From contig NZ_CP098478.1 in assembly GCF_023702675.1 (NCBI RefSeq), forward strand, positions 3,596,001-3,660,000: a DNA stretch of 64,000 bases. Reading direction: 5' to 3'. Source of the stretch: Acinetobacter sp. C26M (GTDB lineage Bacteria > Pseudomonadota > Gammaproteobacteria > Pseudomonadales > Moraxellaceae). Below the pieces are notes generated by a model. That model was not told the DNA's origin. It did not search any database and saw nothing but the letters and a program-made list of their open reading frames with translations. Position numbers and translations under genes: made by a program. This document shows positions 9,121 through 20,800 of this stretch, one piece after another (positions within the stretch are counted from its first letter, which is position 1; each line of letters starts with the position of its first letter).

Positions 9121-10542
9121 TTATAAAACCATTGCGGCAATCCAGCCAAAAATAAGTAGCGGGATATTAAAATGTATAAAGGTCGGCACAACAGTATCCC
9201 AAATGTGATCATGTTGACCATCTACACCTAAACCAGCTGTTGGTCCTAAAGTCGAATCAGATGCAGGTGAACCTGCATCACCTAATGCCGCAGCGGTACC
9301 AATTAAAGCGATTGTTGCTAAAGGTGAAAAACCAAACTGTACACACAAAGGCACATAAATCACTGCCAACACAGGCACACTTGAGAACGATGAACCAATA
9401 CCAATCGTCACGAACAAACCGATAAAGAGCATCAGGAACGCTGCAAGTGCATGGTTGTCGCCAATGATATGCACCACGCCATTAACCAGATGGGTAATAT
9501 CGCCGGTATGGGTCATCACTGAGGCAAAACCTGCCGCAGAAATCATGATAAAACCTACCAGCGCCATCATACGCATGCCTTGTACAAATACGTCATCAGC
9601 ATCTTGCCATTTAAAAATACCTGACGCGGACAACACTGCAAAACCAACTAAGCCGCCCAGAATCATCGAACCGGAATAGAGCTGTGCAACCAAAGTTAAA
9701 CCAATCGCAAGCACAGCCATAAACATGGTTTTCTTGGAGATATAAGGTACATTCTCAGCTTCTTGCTTCAGCTCTTCAGCATCAGCTTTGAGATCATATT
9801 CTGCTTGTGAAGTGACTTTCAAAGGTTTGTCTAGGTCAATGGTTTTGACTGGTGTAATTGAACGATCAACATAGATACGCGGCTTACGATAGCTAATAAA
9901 TACCGCAACTAAAGTACCAATCACCATCCCTAAGACTGGAATCGCCATACCGATTGGCATCATGCCTCGTTCCACATGCAAGCCATAAGCTGCGCCAATC
10001 TTGTTGATATTGCCCATCAAGATCTGCTCAAGGAAGATCGCACCAAAACCCACAGGCAGGAAAATATAGGTTCCGACCAGACCTAAAGTCATTACACATG
10101 CTGCCGCACGTCGATCCAGTTTTAAATGGTTCATCACTTTTAATAGAGGTGGAACCAGAACAGGTATAAAGGCGATATGCACTGGGATCAAGTTTTGAGA
10201 GAAAATCGCAGCAATCAACAAAATGGTTAATAACAGATATTTCACCTTTTTTTGCTGAATTTTACCAGCTTCCATCCCCAACAAACCAATCAGTTTATGC
10301 GCAAGCAAATCAGGTAAACCTGACTTGGACAATGCCAATGCAAAAGCACCTAATACCGCATAGGCCAATGCAACTTCAGCACCATCGCCTAAGCCAGCAT
10401 TAAATGCCTCTACCGTTTGAGAAAGACTTAGACCAGCGACCAAGCCCCCAATAATGGCTGAAATCACCAAAGTGAGAACAACAGAAACTCGTGCCAGTGA
10501 CAGGATAAACATCACGGCAATCGCAATTACGACAGCATTCAT
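9121..10542 (-). CDS. Na+/H+ antiporter family membrane protein
   Basis: 473 residues with about a dozen hydrophobic segments. The protein belongs to the NhaC-like/Na_H_antiport superfamily (YuiF-type). It has paired motifs such as IAAIFSQNLIPVHIAFIPVL, the glycine-rich GIGSSFSSVPVLAVIYVPL and the terminal ALGDAGSPASDSTLGPTAGL. It should sit in the inner membrane and exchange cations, or possibly a small organic solute, for protons. ATG 10542 is used; an in-frame TTG six codons upstream has no better ribosome site. The hydrophilic loop around residues 235-265 is Lys/Glu-rich. It is a single-gene unit with its own terminator. Confidence 0.85.
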   Translation of the reverse strand: MNAVVIAIAVMFILSLARVSVVLTLVISAIIGGLVAGLSLSQTVEAFNAGLGDGAEVALAYAVLGAFALALSKSGLPDLLAHKLIGLLGMEAGKIQQKKVKYLLLTILLIAAIFSQNLIPVHIAFIPVLVPPLLKVMNHLKLDRRAAACVMTLGLVGTYIFLPVGFGAIFLEQILMGNINKIGAAYGLHVERGMMPIGMAIPVLGMVIGTLVAVFISYRKPRIYVDRSITPVKTIDLDKPLKVTSQAEYDLKADAEELKQEAENVPYISKKTMFMAVLAIGLTLVAQLYSGSMILGGLVGFAVLSASGIFKWQDADDVFVQGMRMMALVGFIMISAAGFASVMTHTGDITHLVNGVVHIIGDNHALAAFLMLFIGLFVTIGIGSSFSSVPVLAVIYVPLCVQFGFSPLATIALIGTAAALGDAGSPASDSTLGPTAGLGVDGQHDHIWDTVVPTFIHFNIPLLIFGWIAAMVL

Positions 10543-10663
10543 GAATAAATTCAGGAGCAAAGAAAAGGCGACATTCTAGCAGATTCATTAAAACCTAGCT
10601 GAAAATATCGCCGTCTTATTGCTAATCTTAAGTGATTTTTAGCTTAATAAATCCACTAAAGCC

Positions 10664-11539
10664 TTAAGCAGCTTGACGTTGCACGAACTGACGGATCAGT
10701 TCAGCAATTTTTTCTGGTTGACTCAATACTGCCCAGTGATTGGCATCCAGTTCTACATACTCAAATTTTTCCACCCATTTCGGCATTGATTCAGTAATGT
10801 ATTCAGGGCTGACAAAGGCATCACGTTGTAACACGATCGCTTGTACAGGGCATTGTGCATAGCGTTGACGAGGCTGAGTCAATGAAGGAATAAAGTTGGC
10901 ACGATAAAGATTAATACCATATTTACCATCCGCTACAATATTGGCATTTAGAGGTAAATTTTTCTTCTTTTCCAAACCACTTAAGATCTTGCCCCATTTT
11001 TCTGGACTAAAGAATGTCCATACTGTTGGTGCAACTAAAGGTAAATGGAAAGCACCGATATACCAAGATTTAGTCAGCATTTTTAATACATTGCTTGGTG
11101 CAGATTTAAATTTTTCACGTAAATACAGAGATGCATGGTCTAAACATGGACCTGAAATCGTCGTATAAGACAATAAACGACCTTTTAATTTTGGTTCAGT
11201 CGCAGATTCCCAAGACTGTAAAGAACCCCAATCGTGCGCTGCCATATGGAAATTACGATTTGGTAGAACTTGATCTACGACTTCTTGTAAGTCGAGTGAT
11301 AAACGCGGCAAACGATAATCTTTGATACGCTTTGGAATAGAAGAAAGACCTGCACCACGAACATCGTAAGTCACCACAAAATAATCATTGACCAACTTCT
11401 CAATGATTGGCTCCCATACCTCCTGATTATCAGGATAGCCATGCACTAAAACCAAAGGCGTTTTTTTCTCATCTCCCCATGTTTTCACACACAGTGTTTG
11501 CTGATCCGATGTTGTAACTGTTTTGACTTGTGCTTGCAT
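10664..11539 (-). CDS. Alpha/beta-fold hydrolase (epoxide hydrolase/dehalogenase-like)
   Basis: 291 residues. The oxyanion motif HGYP (33-36), VTYDVRGAG, the nucleophile elbow AAHDWGS and C-terminal ANHW are visible. The nucleophile is Asp103 in H-D-W-G-S rather than Ser, as in soluble epoxide hydrolases and haloalkane dehalogenases; the catalytic His would be H268. A helical cap spans roughly residues 130-205. No signal peptide, so cytosolic. Divergent from the thioesterase gene at 11653. The substrate cannot be inferred. Confidence 0.85.
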   Translation of the reverse strand: MQAQVKTVTTSDQQTLCVKTWGDEKKTPLVLVHGYPDNQEVWEPIIEKLVNDYFVVTYDVRGAGLSSIPKRIKDYRLPRLSLDLQEVVDQVLPNRNFHMAAHDWGSLQSWESATEPKLKGRLLSYTTISGPCLDHASLYLREKFKSAPSNVLKMLTKSWYIGAFHLPLVAPTVWTFFSPEKWGKILSGLEKKKNLPLNANIVADGKYGINLYRANFIPSLTQPRQRYAQCPVQAIVLQRDAFVSPEYITESMPKWVEKFEYVELDANHWAVLSQPEKIAELIRQFVQRQAA

Positions 11540-11652
11540 AATTTTTTCCCATTTTGTTTTCTATCGGCTGTTCATAAAACAGCCATTGCCAGCGATGCAA
11601 TAAAAATGATACTTATGGAGTATGAATAGAGTTGCAAGAAAAAAAATTGACC

Positions 11653-12138
11653 ATGAAAGACTTTTTCAAAAGAATTCGAACCATTCCCGCAATTTCAAAA
11701 TTTATGCTGAACCACTATTCCCCTTATCGTGGGGCTGGAATTGAAATTGAAACCATTGATCTAGATGATTATTACATCCGAGTCAAAATGCCATTGACGA
11801 GACGTAACCGCAATATTGTAGGGACACATTTTGGCGGTAGCCTTTATTCAATGGTCGACCCTTTTTATATGCTGATTCTGATTCATCACCTAGGACATAA
11901 ATATATTGTTTGGGATAAAAGTGCCACTATTAATTTTCTCTCACCGGGTCGTAATACCGTATATGCTGAGATTCAGCTCAGTCGCGATGAAATCACTGAA
12001 ATCAAGAAATTGGCTGAGAATCATGACCCTGTTCTACGCCATTACACATTGAATATTGTTGATGATGCAGGAACACGAATCGCAGAAGTTGAAAAGGTTC
12101 TTTATATCCGTCGTAAAAAACCCAAAGCCAGTGCTTAG
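11653..12138 (+). CDS. DUF4442 hotdog-fold putative thioesterase
   Basis: 161 residues. The pattern RNRNIVGTHFGGSLYSMVDPFYMLI matches the hotdog helix of the DUF4442 (YiiD C-terminal-like) group, which includes probable acyl-CoA thioesterases. A basic tail (RRKKPKASA) ends the protein. ATG 11653 is preferred to the in-frame TTG at 11632; neither has a strong ribosome site, so the N-terminus is uncertain by seven residues. The fold is well supported, the substrate is not. Confidence 0.8.
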   Translation: MKDFFKRIRTIPAISKFMLNHYSPYRGAGIEIETIDLDDYYIRVKMPLTRRNRNIVGTHFGGSLYSMVDPFYMLILIHHLGHKYIVWDKSATINFLSPGRNTVYAEIQLSRDEITEIKKLAENHDPVLRHYTLNIVDDAGTRIAEVEKVLYIRRKKPKASA

Positions 12139-12150
12139 TACCATTCACAT

Positions 12151-12182
12151 AAAAATGCCTGCTATCAATAGCAGGCATTTTT
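12151..12182. terminator. Bidirectional terminator between the thioesterase and glycine-zipper genes
   Basis: AAAAATGCCTGCTAT / ATAGCAGGCATTTTT with a 2-nt centre. The perfect stem with A and T runs can end transcription from both converging genes. Confidence 0.9.
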
Positions 12183-12200
12183 GAATCTGATGATCAGAAA

Positions 12201-12560
12201 TTATCTCTTTTTCTCTTGGATTGCGGCACCAGCACCACCACCGATTGCACCACCAATTGCAGCACCAGAATCGCCACCAAAGATAGCTTTACCGACCACT
12301 GAACCAATACCCGCACCAATCGCGCTGCTTGTCGTTGAATTGCTGCTACCACCTTTGGCATTAGCACCAACACCCGCACCTGCCGCAGCACCTACACCGG
12401 CACCAAGACCACCACCAACATGGTTACCAACGCCACCACCGACAGCACCACCGAGTGCAGCCGCACCGATACGTTGGTCAGAGGCGCTCATATTTTGGCA
12501 ACCTGTAAACATAACCGCTGATAGCACCAAAGTAGAAACTAAACCAATTGTTTTTTTCAT
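12201..12560 (-). CDS. Glycine-zipper lipoprotein, copy 1
   Basis: 119 residues from ATG 12560; a longer frame upstream lacks a signal peptide start. MKKTIGLVSTLVLSAVMFTGCQN gives a lipoprotein signal with a plausible lipobox ending at FTGC. The mature protein is dominated by GxxxG repeats (e.g. GAAALGGAVGGGVGNHVGGG) in two blocks separated by a polar SSNSTTSS linker, the glycine-zipper 2TM pattern of SlyB-like outer-membrane proteins. It ends in EKKR. A related gene lies 381 bp upstream on the same strand. The function of this group is not established. Confidence 0.82.
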   Translation of the reverse strand: MKKTIGLVSTLVLSAVMFTGCQNMSASDQRIGAAALGGAVGGGVGNHVGGGLGAGVGAAAGAGVGANAKGGSSNSTTSSAIGAGIGSVVGKAIFGGDSGAAIGGAIGGGAGAAIQEKKR

Positions 12561-12941
12561 GACTATATACTCACTTCTATACCTTCTAGTGAAAAGCATA
12601 ATCTTCTTTTATGGGGAATTTGATCACATTGTGTTATCACAATGTCCTAATCGATTGATATTTTGTAAAGGATGATTGTTTATGAAGCAGTCGAATAAAG
12701 ATACGCTCAATACGCAATAAAATAGCATCAGTATGAATATGCTAGTTATGTAGCATTTGGATTATTGTTTTGCTTATGCTCAATTCAAATCAGATTTATA
12801 AATGGGATTCTAGCTTGTTAGCTTTTCTCAGCAATGCATTTGTGATCACTGAGAAAAGACCAGTTTACTTAAGAAACCACTTAGATACTGAAGCTGAATT
12901 AGATAAATTGCTTCAGTCATCAAGCGATTTTCTATATGGGC
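12561..12941. other. Spacer between the two glycine-zipper genes, rich in inverted repeats
   Basis: No gene. Three inverted repeats are visible: ACATTGTG/CACAATGT (12626-12645), CTTTTCTCAG/CTGAGAAAAG (12822-12858, 17-nt loop) and ACTGAAGC/GCTTCAGT (12887-12917). The first is operator-like and lies about 66-85 bp before copy 1. The other two fall in the 3' untranslated region of copy 2 and lack T-runs. Confidence 0.55.
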
Positions 12942-13307
12942 TTAGTACTTGCCTTTTTTCTCACCATAAGCTGATCCAGCACTACCACCAAGTGCTCCAC
13001 CTACTGCTGCACCAGACTCTCCACCGAGTACCGCGCCACCAAGCGCCGCCCCAATGCCTGCACCAATTGCACTGTTACGAGTATTTTTACTATTTGAACC
13101 TTTGGCATTTGCAGCTACGCCAGCACCAATTGCAGCACCAAGACCCGCACCTAAGTTACCACCAACACTTTTACCGACCGCACCACCAGCACCACCACCA
13201 ATTGCAGCAGAACCAATACGTTTGCTTTCCGGACTCGCATTCTGGCAACCAACAAATAGCGTAGTTGACATCAAACCAACACCAGCAATCATCATCATTT
13301 TTTTCAT
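12942..13307 (-). CDS. Glycine-zipper lipoprotein, copy 2
   Basis: 121 residues: signal peptide with lipobox LFVGC (about residue 21), then two GxxxG blocks (GGGAGGAVGKSVGGNLGAGL and GAGIGAALGGAVLGGESGAA) around a Lys/Asn/Ser linker, ending EKKGKY. It aligns along its full length with the downstream gene: both have QNxSxxxxRIG after the lipid cysteine, NAKG before the linker, and SAIGAGIG after it. The two are tandem duplicates. Probably outer-membrane lipoproteins inserted by a glycine zipper; role unknown. Confidence 0.82.
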   Translation of the reverse strand: MKKMMMIAGVGLMSTTLFVGCQNASPESKRIGSAAIGGGAGGAVGKSVGGNLGAGLGAAIGAGVAANAKGSNSKNTRNSAIGAGIGAALGGAVLGGESGAAVGGALGGSAGSAYGEKKGKY

Positions 13308-13433
13308 TAGAACTATTCCTCTCCTCAGATGTGCATAGGATAGTATGCTTTAATGAACTGTTTATTCTGATTAAGTAATCAAATACCGAAGCTCTAATGC
13401 GTTTTTGTAACATCTGCTTCATTTTTCCACAAA

Positions 13434-13457
13434 AAAAGGCACCCGAAGGTGCCTTTT
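13434..13457 (-). terminator. Terminator of the rpoBC operon
   Basis: AAAAGGCACC-TTCG-GGTGCCTTTT with a UUCG tetraloop on the minus strand, followed by a T-run, 14 nt after the rpoC stop. Confidence 0.92.
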
Positions 13458-13471
13458 CAATGCGTTAAAAC

Positions 13472-16400
13472 TTAGAACTGGTCTGAGTTCAACGCTTGAC
13501 TAAATGCTTGGTCAACTTCACTGAAATCGTTGTGAAGTTCAAATTCAGCAGCTTCTGCTTCTTGGCGACGACGCTCCAAGTGATAAGCAAGACCTGTACC
13601 CGCTGGGATCAAACGACCCACAACCACGTTTTCTTTCAAGCCACGTAAATCATCTTCTTTACCTGTTACAGCCGCTTCAGTTAACACACGTGTTGTTTCC
13701 TGGAACGATGCAGCAGAGATGAACGAGTCTGTAGAAAGCGATGCTTTCGTGATACCCATCAATTGACGTTCAAACTTCGCAGGGAACTTGTTCTGAGCCA
13801 AGACAGCTTGGTTCTCTTGAACAACGCGGATGTAATCCACTTGCTCACCTTTGATGAAGCTTGTATCACCGCCATCTGTGATATCAACTTTACGCAACAT
13901 TTGACGTACAACAACTTCAATGTGCTTATCGTTGATTTTTACACCTTGGAGACGGTAAACGTCTTGAACTTCGTTCACGATGTAGTTGGTTAATGCAACT
14001 TCACCTTTCAAACGTAAGATGTCATGTGGGTTTTGTGGACCATCAGAGATTGTCTCACCACGGTTCACATGCTCACCTTCGAACACGTTGATTTGACGCC
14101 ATTTTGGAATCAATTCTTCATAGATCTCAGAACCATCATCTGGGCTGATCACTAAACGGTTCTTACCTTTGGTCTCTTTACCAAAGCTCACGATACCAGA
14201 CACTTCTGCCAAGATAGCGTGTTCTTTTGGCTTACGCGCTTCGAACAAGTCAGCTACGCGTGGAAGACCACCGGTAATATCACGAGTACGTGAAGATTCT
14301 TGTGGTACACGACCAATGACATCACCCACACCAATCGTTCCGCCATCGCGAACTGTTACGATTGTATTCTGTGGTAAGAAGTAGAACTGTTCGCCGCCAT
14401 CGGTTGTATCCAACACGATTGCAGGACGTAAATCTTTACCAGAAGCAGGACGAGCTGTTACAGGCAAGATTTCAACAGTGGTCATACCTGTTGCATCATC
14501 AGTCTTAGAAGTTGCAGTTACACCATCAGCGATTTGACTGAAACGTGCTTTACCCGCAACCTCAGTAACAAGTGGATGTGTATGTGGATCCCAAGTCGCT
14601 ACGATACCGCCAGCTTCTACAGCTTCACCATCTTTCAACAAGATGCTTGCACCGTAAGGAAGTTTATAACGCTCGCGCTCACGACCTAAATCATCCGCAA
14701 TACCAATTTCACCTGAACGTGAAACTGACACTAAGTGACCTTTGGCATGTTGTACAGTTTTCACGTTGTGGAAACGTACAGTACCTTTGTTACGTACTTG
14801 AACACTGTTTGCAGCAGAAGTTCGGCTCGCAGCACCACCAACGTGGAACGTACGCATCGTTAACTGTGTACCAGGTTCACCAATTGACTGTGCAGCCATT
14901 ACACCAACAGATTCACCTGGGTTCACCAAGTGACCACGTGCAAGGTCACGACCGTAACATTTCGCACATACGCCGAATGCAGATTCACACGCAATAACTG
15001 AACGTACTTTAACTTCATCGACACCCGCTTCTTCAAGCTGAGCAGCAATTTTCTCGTCAATTAACGTACCACGTGGAAGTACAACCTCATCATCAGATGC
15101 ACGACGTACATCTTCAGCAGTTACACGACCTAATACGCGATCGCGTAATGGTTCAATAACGTCACCACCTTGAATGAATGGTGTCATCACTAGGCCACCA
15201 GCTGTACCACAATCAGATTCAGTAATAACTAAATCTTGTGCTACGTCTACAAGACGACGAGTCAAGTAACCAGAGTTCGCAGTTTTCAATGCAGTATCGG
15301 CCAAACCTTTACGTGCACCGTGTGTTGAGATGAAGTACTGAAGTACTGTCAAACCTTCACGGAAGTTTGCTTTAATTGGAGTCTCAATGATCGAGCCATC
15401 TGGCTTAGCCATCAAACCACGCATACCAGCAAGCTGACGGATCTGCGCCGCACTACCACGGGCACCCGAGTCAGACATCATATAAATTGAGTTGAATGAC
15501 TTTTGTTTCTCGTCTTCACCTTGCTTGTTCTTCACAAGTGTATAAGACAAGTTGTCCATCATCGCTTTCGCAACTTGGTCATTGGTACGTGCCCAAATAT
15601 CGACCACTTTGTTATAGCGCTCACCCGCAGTTACGAAGCCTTGTTCAAACTGTTGTTCGATTTCACGAACTTCAGTTTCAGCTTTGTCGATAATCGTGTG
15701 CTTATTTGGTGGAATAAGCATGTCTTCCATACCTACAGATACACCTGAACGCGTCGCTTGACGGAAGCCCAAATACATCAATTGGTCAGCGAAGATAACA
15801 GTATCTTTCAAACCAAGCTTACGGTAGCAAGAGTTGATTAACTTAGAGATGTTTTTCTTGGTCATCTCAAGGTTGATCGATTCAAAGCTTAAACCTTGTG
15901 GCACAACTTCCCACAACAAGCAACGACCTGGTGTTGTATCAACGATAATGGTTTGCTTTTCGCGCTGACCATTTTCATCAATCACAGTTTGGTGTACACG
16001 TACTTTAACGCGTGCATGGATCGCAACTTTACCAGTCGCTAAGGCACGGTTAACTTCATGTGTATCCGCAAACACCATGCCTTCACCTTTGGCATTTACC
16101 GCATCACGTGTGATGTAGTAAAGACCCAATACAACGTCCTGAGAAGGAACGATGATCGGCTCACCATTTGCAGGTGACAAGATGTTGTTGGTTGACATCA
16201 TCAACGCACGCGCTTCTAACTGTGCTTCAAGTGTCAATGGAACGTGTACCGCCATTTGGTCACCATCGAAGTCGGCGTTAAACGCAGCACATACGAGTGG
16301 GTGTAAACGGATCGCTTTACCTTCAATTAAGATCGGTTCAAATGCTTGAAGACCTAAACGGTGAAGTGTTGGTGCACGGTTCAACATCACTGGATGTTGA

Positions 16401-17665
16401 CGAATTACAGATGCAAGAACGTCCCAAACTTCCGGCGTCTCACGCTCAACCATTTTCTTCGCAGCTTTAATGGTTGTTGCTTGGCCAGATGCTTGTAGTT
16501 TCGCGAAAATGAATGGCTTGAATAATTCAAGTGCCATCTTCTTCGGAAGACCACATTGATGAAGACGTAAAGTAGGACCAACGGTAATTACCGAACGACC
16601 AGAATAGTCAACACGCTTACCTAACAAGTTTTGACGGAAACGACCTTGTTTACCTTTGATCATGTCTGCCAAAGATTTCAATGGACGTTTGTTCGAACCT
16701 GTAATCGCACGACCACGACGACCGTTATCAAGCAACGCATCTACAGACTCTTGTAACATACGTTTTTCGTTACGTACGATAATGTCTGGAGCCGCAAGGT
16801 CAAGAAGACGCTTCAAACGGTTGTTACGGTTAATCACACGACGATATAAATCGTTCAAGTCTGAAGTCGCGAAACGACCACCTTCAAGTGGTACAAGCGG
16901 ACGTAAGTCTGGTGGAAGTACTGGAAGTACATTCATCACCATCCATTCTGGCTTGTTGTTCGAATCGTTGAAAGCTTCCATCAACTTCAAACGCTTAGAC
17001 GATTTCTTAAGTTTCGTCTCAGACGTTGTTTGAGGAATTTCTTCACGTAAACGCGCAATCTCTGCTTCAAGATCGATATCTTTCAATAAATCTTGAATTG
17101 CCTCTGCACCCATTTTCGCAGCGAATTCATCACCGTGTTCTTCAAGTGCATTGTAGTATTCTTCGTCTGTTAAAAGTTGGTACTTTTCAAACGGAGTCAT
17201 ACCCGGATCTGTAACAACATAAGATTCGAAATACAATACGCGCTCGATATCACGCAATGTCATATCAAGAAGTAAACCAATACGGCTCGGTAATGATTTC
17301 AAGAACCAGATGTGTGCAACTGGAGAAGCAAGCTCAATGTGACCCATACGTTCACGACGAACTTTCGCAGTTGTTACTTCAACGCCACATTTTTCACAAA
17401 TGACGCCTTTATATTTCATACGCTTGTATTTACCACACAAGCATTCGTAATCTTTTACTGGACCAAAGATTTTGGCACAGAATAAACCGTCACGTTCAGG
17501 TTTAAAAGTACGGTAATTAATGGTTTCAGGCTTTTTAACTTCACCGTGAGACCATGACTTAATCATCTCTGGCGACGCAAGACCAATACGGATACGGTCA
17601 AATTCAACAGGTGCATGACCTTCTGAATCCGTTTTCTTACGCATGATATCGAGCAAGTCTTTCAA
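13472..17665 (-). CDS. rpoC: DNA-directed RNA polymerase subunit beta'
   Basis: 1397 residues, full length. It forms the active centre of RNA polymerase with beta. Visible are the N-terminal zinc site [17 protein letters not shown], the catalytic magnesium loop [12 protein letters not shown], the bridge-helix/trigger-loop region and a second zinc site around [15 protein letters not shown]. The start is TTG 17665 with GGAG 7 nt upstream; it encodes KDLLDIM, matching the E. coli N-terminus KDLLKF, so the rare start is credible. It follows rpoB after a 141-bp gap that holds a palindromic repeat element. The operon terminator lies just downstream. Confidence 0.98.
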   Translation of the reverse strand: MKDLLDIMRKKTDSEGHAPVEFDRIRIGLASPEMIKSWSHGEVKKPETINYRTFKPERDGLFCAKIFGPVKDYECLCGKYKRMKYKGVICEKCGVEVTTAKVRRERMGHIELASPVAHIWFLKSLPSRIGLLLDMTLRDIERVLYFESYVVTDPGMTPFEKYQLLTDEEYYNALEEHGDEFAAKMGAEAIQDLLKDIDLEAEIARLREEIPQTTSETKLKKSSKRLKLMEAFNDSNNKPEWMVMNVLPVLPPDLRPLVPLEGGRFATSDLNDLYRRVINRNNRLKRLLDLAAPDIIVRNEKRMLQESVDALLDNGRRGRAITGSNKRPLKSLADMIKGKQGRFRQNLLGKRVDYSGRSVITVGPTLRLHQCGLPKKMALELFKPFIFAKLQASGQATTIKAAKKMVERETPEVWDVLASVIRQHPVMLNRAPTLHRLGLQAFEPILIEGKAIRLHPLVCAAFNADFDGDQMAVHVPLTLEAQLEARALMMSTNNILSPANGEPIIVPSQDVVLGLYYITRDAVNAKGEGMVFADTHEVNRALATGKVAIHARVKVRVHQTVIDENGQREKQTIIVDTTPGRCLLWEVVPQGLSFESINLEMTKKNISKLINSCYRKLGLKDTVIFADQLMYLGFRQATRSGVSVGMEDMLIPPNKHTIIDKAETEVREIEQQFEQGFVTAGERYNKVVDIWARTNDQVAKAMMDNLSYTLVKNKQGEDEKQKSFNSIYMMSDSGARGSAAQIRQLAGMRGLMAKPDGSIIETPIKANFREGLTVLQYFISTHGARKGLADTALKTANSGYLTRRLVDVAQDLVITESDCGTAGGLVMTPFIQGGDVIEPLRDRVLGRVTAEDVRRASDDEVVLPRGTLIDEKIAAQLEEAGVDEVKVRSVIACESAFGVCAKCYGRDLARGHLVNPGESVGVMAAQSIGEPGTQLTMRTFHVGGAASRTSAANSVQVRNKGTVRFHNVKTVQHAKGHLVSVSRSGEIGIADDLGRERERYKLPYGASILLKDGEAVEAGGIVATWDPHTHPLVTEVAGKARFSQIADGVTATSKTDDATGMTTVEILPVTARPASGKDLRPAIVLDTTDGGEQFYFLPQNTIVTVRDGGTIGVGDVIGRVPQESSRTRDITGGLPRVADLFEARKPKEHAILAEVSGIVSFGKETKGKNRLVISPDDGSEIYEELIPKWRQINVFEGEHVNRGETISDGPQNPHDILRLKGEVALTNYIVNEVQDVYRLQGVKINDKHIEVVVRQMLRKVDITDGGDTSFIKGEQVDYIRVVQENQAVLAQNKFPAKFERQLMGITKASLSTDSFISAASFQETTRVLTEAAVTGKEDDLRGLKENVVVGRLIPAGTGLAYHLERRRQEAEAAEFELHNDFSEVDQAFSQALNSDQF

Positions 17666-17738
17666 TTTTTTTCTCCGTGTGTCGAGGAGCTAGGCTCACT
17701 CGACTGGGTCACAAATATTGTTTTTACTGAAATTTGGA

Positions 17739-17806
17739 ATCTCCCCTACCCCCTCTTTAAGAAAGAGGAGAACTTCCCCCTTTAAGAAAGGGGGATCAAG
17801 GGGGAT
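17739..17806. repeat. Palindromic intergenic repeat element, copy A (rpoB-rpoC gap)
   Basis: Two adjacent hairpins, CCCCCTCTTT..AAAGAGG and TCCCCCTTT-AAG-AAAGGGGGA, bounded by AATCTCCCC and GGGGGATT. It abuts the rpoB stop codon. Member of a six-copy family in this window. Confidence 0.75.
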
Positions 17807-20800
17807 TTAATCACCATTTTTCAGTTCAATGTTGATACCTAAAGAACGGATCTCTTTGGTCAATACGTTGAACGATTCAGGCATACCCGGATCCATATAA
17901 TGGTTACCATCTACAATGTTCTTATAGATGCGTGTACGACCTTCGACGTCATCCGACTTCACAGTAAGCATTTCTTGAAGTGTATATGCTGCACCGTATG
18001 CTTCGAGTGCCCATACTTCCATCTCACCAAAACGCTGACCACCGAATTGTGCTTTACCACCAAGCGGCTGTTGTGTAACAAGAGAGTAAGAACCTGTTGA
18101 ACGCGCATGCATCTTGTCATCAACCAAGTGGTTCAATTTGAGCATGTACATGTAACCTACAGTTACAGGACGATCAAACTGTTCACCTGTACGTCCGTCA
18201 AACAATACTGTTTGACCTGTACGTGAAATGTCTGCTAATTCAAGTAAGTCTTTGATCTGACTTTCTTCAGCACCATCAAATACAGGTGTCGCTAATGGAA
18301 CACCAGCACGTAAGTTGCCTGAAAGTGCCAAGATTTCTGCATCAGTTAAGCTATCAAGCTCTTCTTGCTCACCACCGACCTTGTTATAAATCTTGTCTAA
18401 GAAGTCACGTAGTTCTAAAACTGTACGCTGTTCTTTCAACATTTTCTCAAGTTTATCACCAAGACCTTTGGCCGCCATACCTAAGTGAGTCTCAAGAATC
18501 TGACCCACGTTCATACGTGACGGTACACCCAATGGGTTCAATACGATATCGACTGGTACACCATTGGCATCGTGCGGCATGTCTTCAACAGGTAAGATGT
18601 TTGATACAACACCTTTGTTACCGTGACGACCCGCCATCTTATCACCAGGCTGGATACGACGTTTAACAGCAAGATAAACCTTAACAACTTTCAATACGCC
18701 AGTGGTTAATTCATCACCTGTAGAAAGTTTACGTTTCTTCTCTGCAAACTTCTCATCAATTTCATAGCTCTTCTCTTTCAAGAACACTTGAATTTGAGTT
18801 AGACGCTCTGCAATTGCTTCGTCAGTCGGTTGAATTTCAAGTAAATCAACAAGCTCTAAACCAGACAATACGTCTTCAGAAAGTTTATCGCCACGTTTAG
18901 TTGAACCACCACCGTTAGATTCTTGACCTTTCAACAAACGAACAATACGTTCACGTGCTGCTTCTTCGAAGATTTTGTATTCTTCTTTCAAGTCTTTACG
19001 GTATGCGTCAAGTTGAGCTTTCTCAATTGCTTGAGCACGTTCATCTTTTTCCAAACCATCACGTGTGAAGACTTGAACGTCAATCACAGTACCTTTTGTG
19101 CCAGACGGAACGCGTAAAGAAGAGTCTTTAACGTCAGCTGCTTTTTCACCAAAGATTGCGCGAAGTAGTTTTTCTTCAGGTGTTAACTGAGTTTCACCTT
19201 TAGGCGTTACCTTACCAACAAGGATGTCACCCGCAGTTACTTCAGCACCGATATAAACAATACCAGACTCATCCAATTTAGACAGCGCAGCTTCACCTAC
19301 GTTAGGAATATCGGCAGTAATTTCTTCTGCACCTAACTTAGTATCACGTGCTACACATGACAATTCTTGAATGTGAATCGACGTTAAACGGTCTTCTTGA
19401 AGTACACGCTCAGAAAGTAAGATCGAGTCTTCGTAGTTATAACCGTTCCATGTCATGAACGCGACGCGCATGTTTTGACCAAGCGCAAGTTCACCCATAT
19501 CAGTCGATGGACCATCAGCCAAGATATCGCCACGAGCAACTTTGTCGCCCAAGTTCACGATAACGTTTTGGTTGATACATGTATTTTGGTTTGAACGTGT
19601 GTATTTGATCAGGTTGTAGATATCTACACCCGCTTCACCCGCGATCATTTCATCTTCGTTTACACGAATAACGATACGAGATGCATCTACATATTCAATC
19701 GCACCACCACGGTCAGCAATCACACACACGCCCGAGTCACGTGCTACGTTTGCTTCCATACCAGTACCAACAAGCGGCTTGTCAGCACGTAACGTAGGAA
19801 CAGCCTGACGTTGCATGTTTGAACCCATCAATGCACGGTTCGCATCATCGTGTTCAAGGAATGGAATCAATGATGCTGCAACAGAAACAACCTGCTGTGC
19901 AGAAACGTCCATATGTGTAACGCGCTCAGGCGACATACGTACGAATTCACCTTGATGACGTACAGAAACCATTTCTTCAGTCAAATTACCATCTTTATCA
20001 ACAGCAGAATCGGCCTGTGCAATGACAGTACCTACTTCTTCAATTGCAGATAAATATTCAACATCATCAGTTACGCGACCATCAACAACTTTACGGTAAG
20101 GTGTTTCCAAGAAACCGAAGTCATTCGCTTTTGCATAAACAGAAAGCGAGTTGATCAAACCAATGTTTGGACCTTCAGGCGTTTCAATTGGACAAACACG
20201 ACCATAGTGAGTTTGATGTACGTCACGTACCTCAAAGCCCGCACGTTCACGTGTCAAACCACCAGGACCAAGCGCAGATACACGACGTTTGTGTGTAATC
20301 TCAGACAATGGGTTGTTTTGGTCCATGAACTGAGACAATTGGCTTGAACCAAAGAATTCTTTGATTGCAGCAGCAACTGGTTTCGCGTTGATTAAATCTT
20401 GCGGAGACAAGTTATCAGTTTCAGCTTGGCTTAAACGCTCTTTAACAGCACGTTCAACACGGACTAAACCAACACGGAATTGGTTTTCTGTCATTTCACC
20501 AACAGAACGCACACGACGGTTACCCAAGTGATCGATATCGTCGACTTCACCTTTACCGTTACGGATTTCAACCAATGTACGAAGTACATCAATGATATCT
20601 TCGTGCGATAAAATACCTTCAACTTCACGTGACTTCTGATCAGTACCTACTTCGTAAGGACGACCCAAACGACGGTTGAACTTCATACGACCCACTGGAG
20701 AAAGGTCATAACGCTCAGAAGAGAAGAACAAGTTGTTGAATAAGTTTTCAGCAGCTTCTTTCGTTGGCGGCTCGCCTGGACGCATTACTTTATAGATTTC

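Noticed and set aside
12181..12675. Proline/alanine-rich open frame on the plus strand
   Set aside because: It is the antisense of the glycine-zipper gene, whose repetitive codons leave several frames open. No ribosome site or family match.
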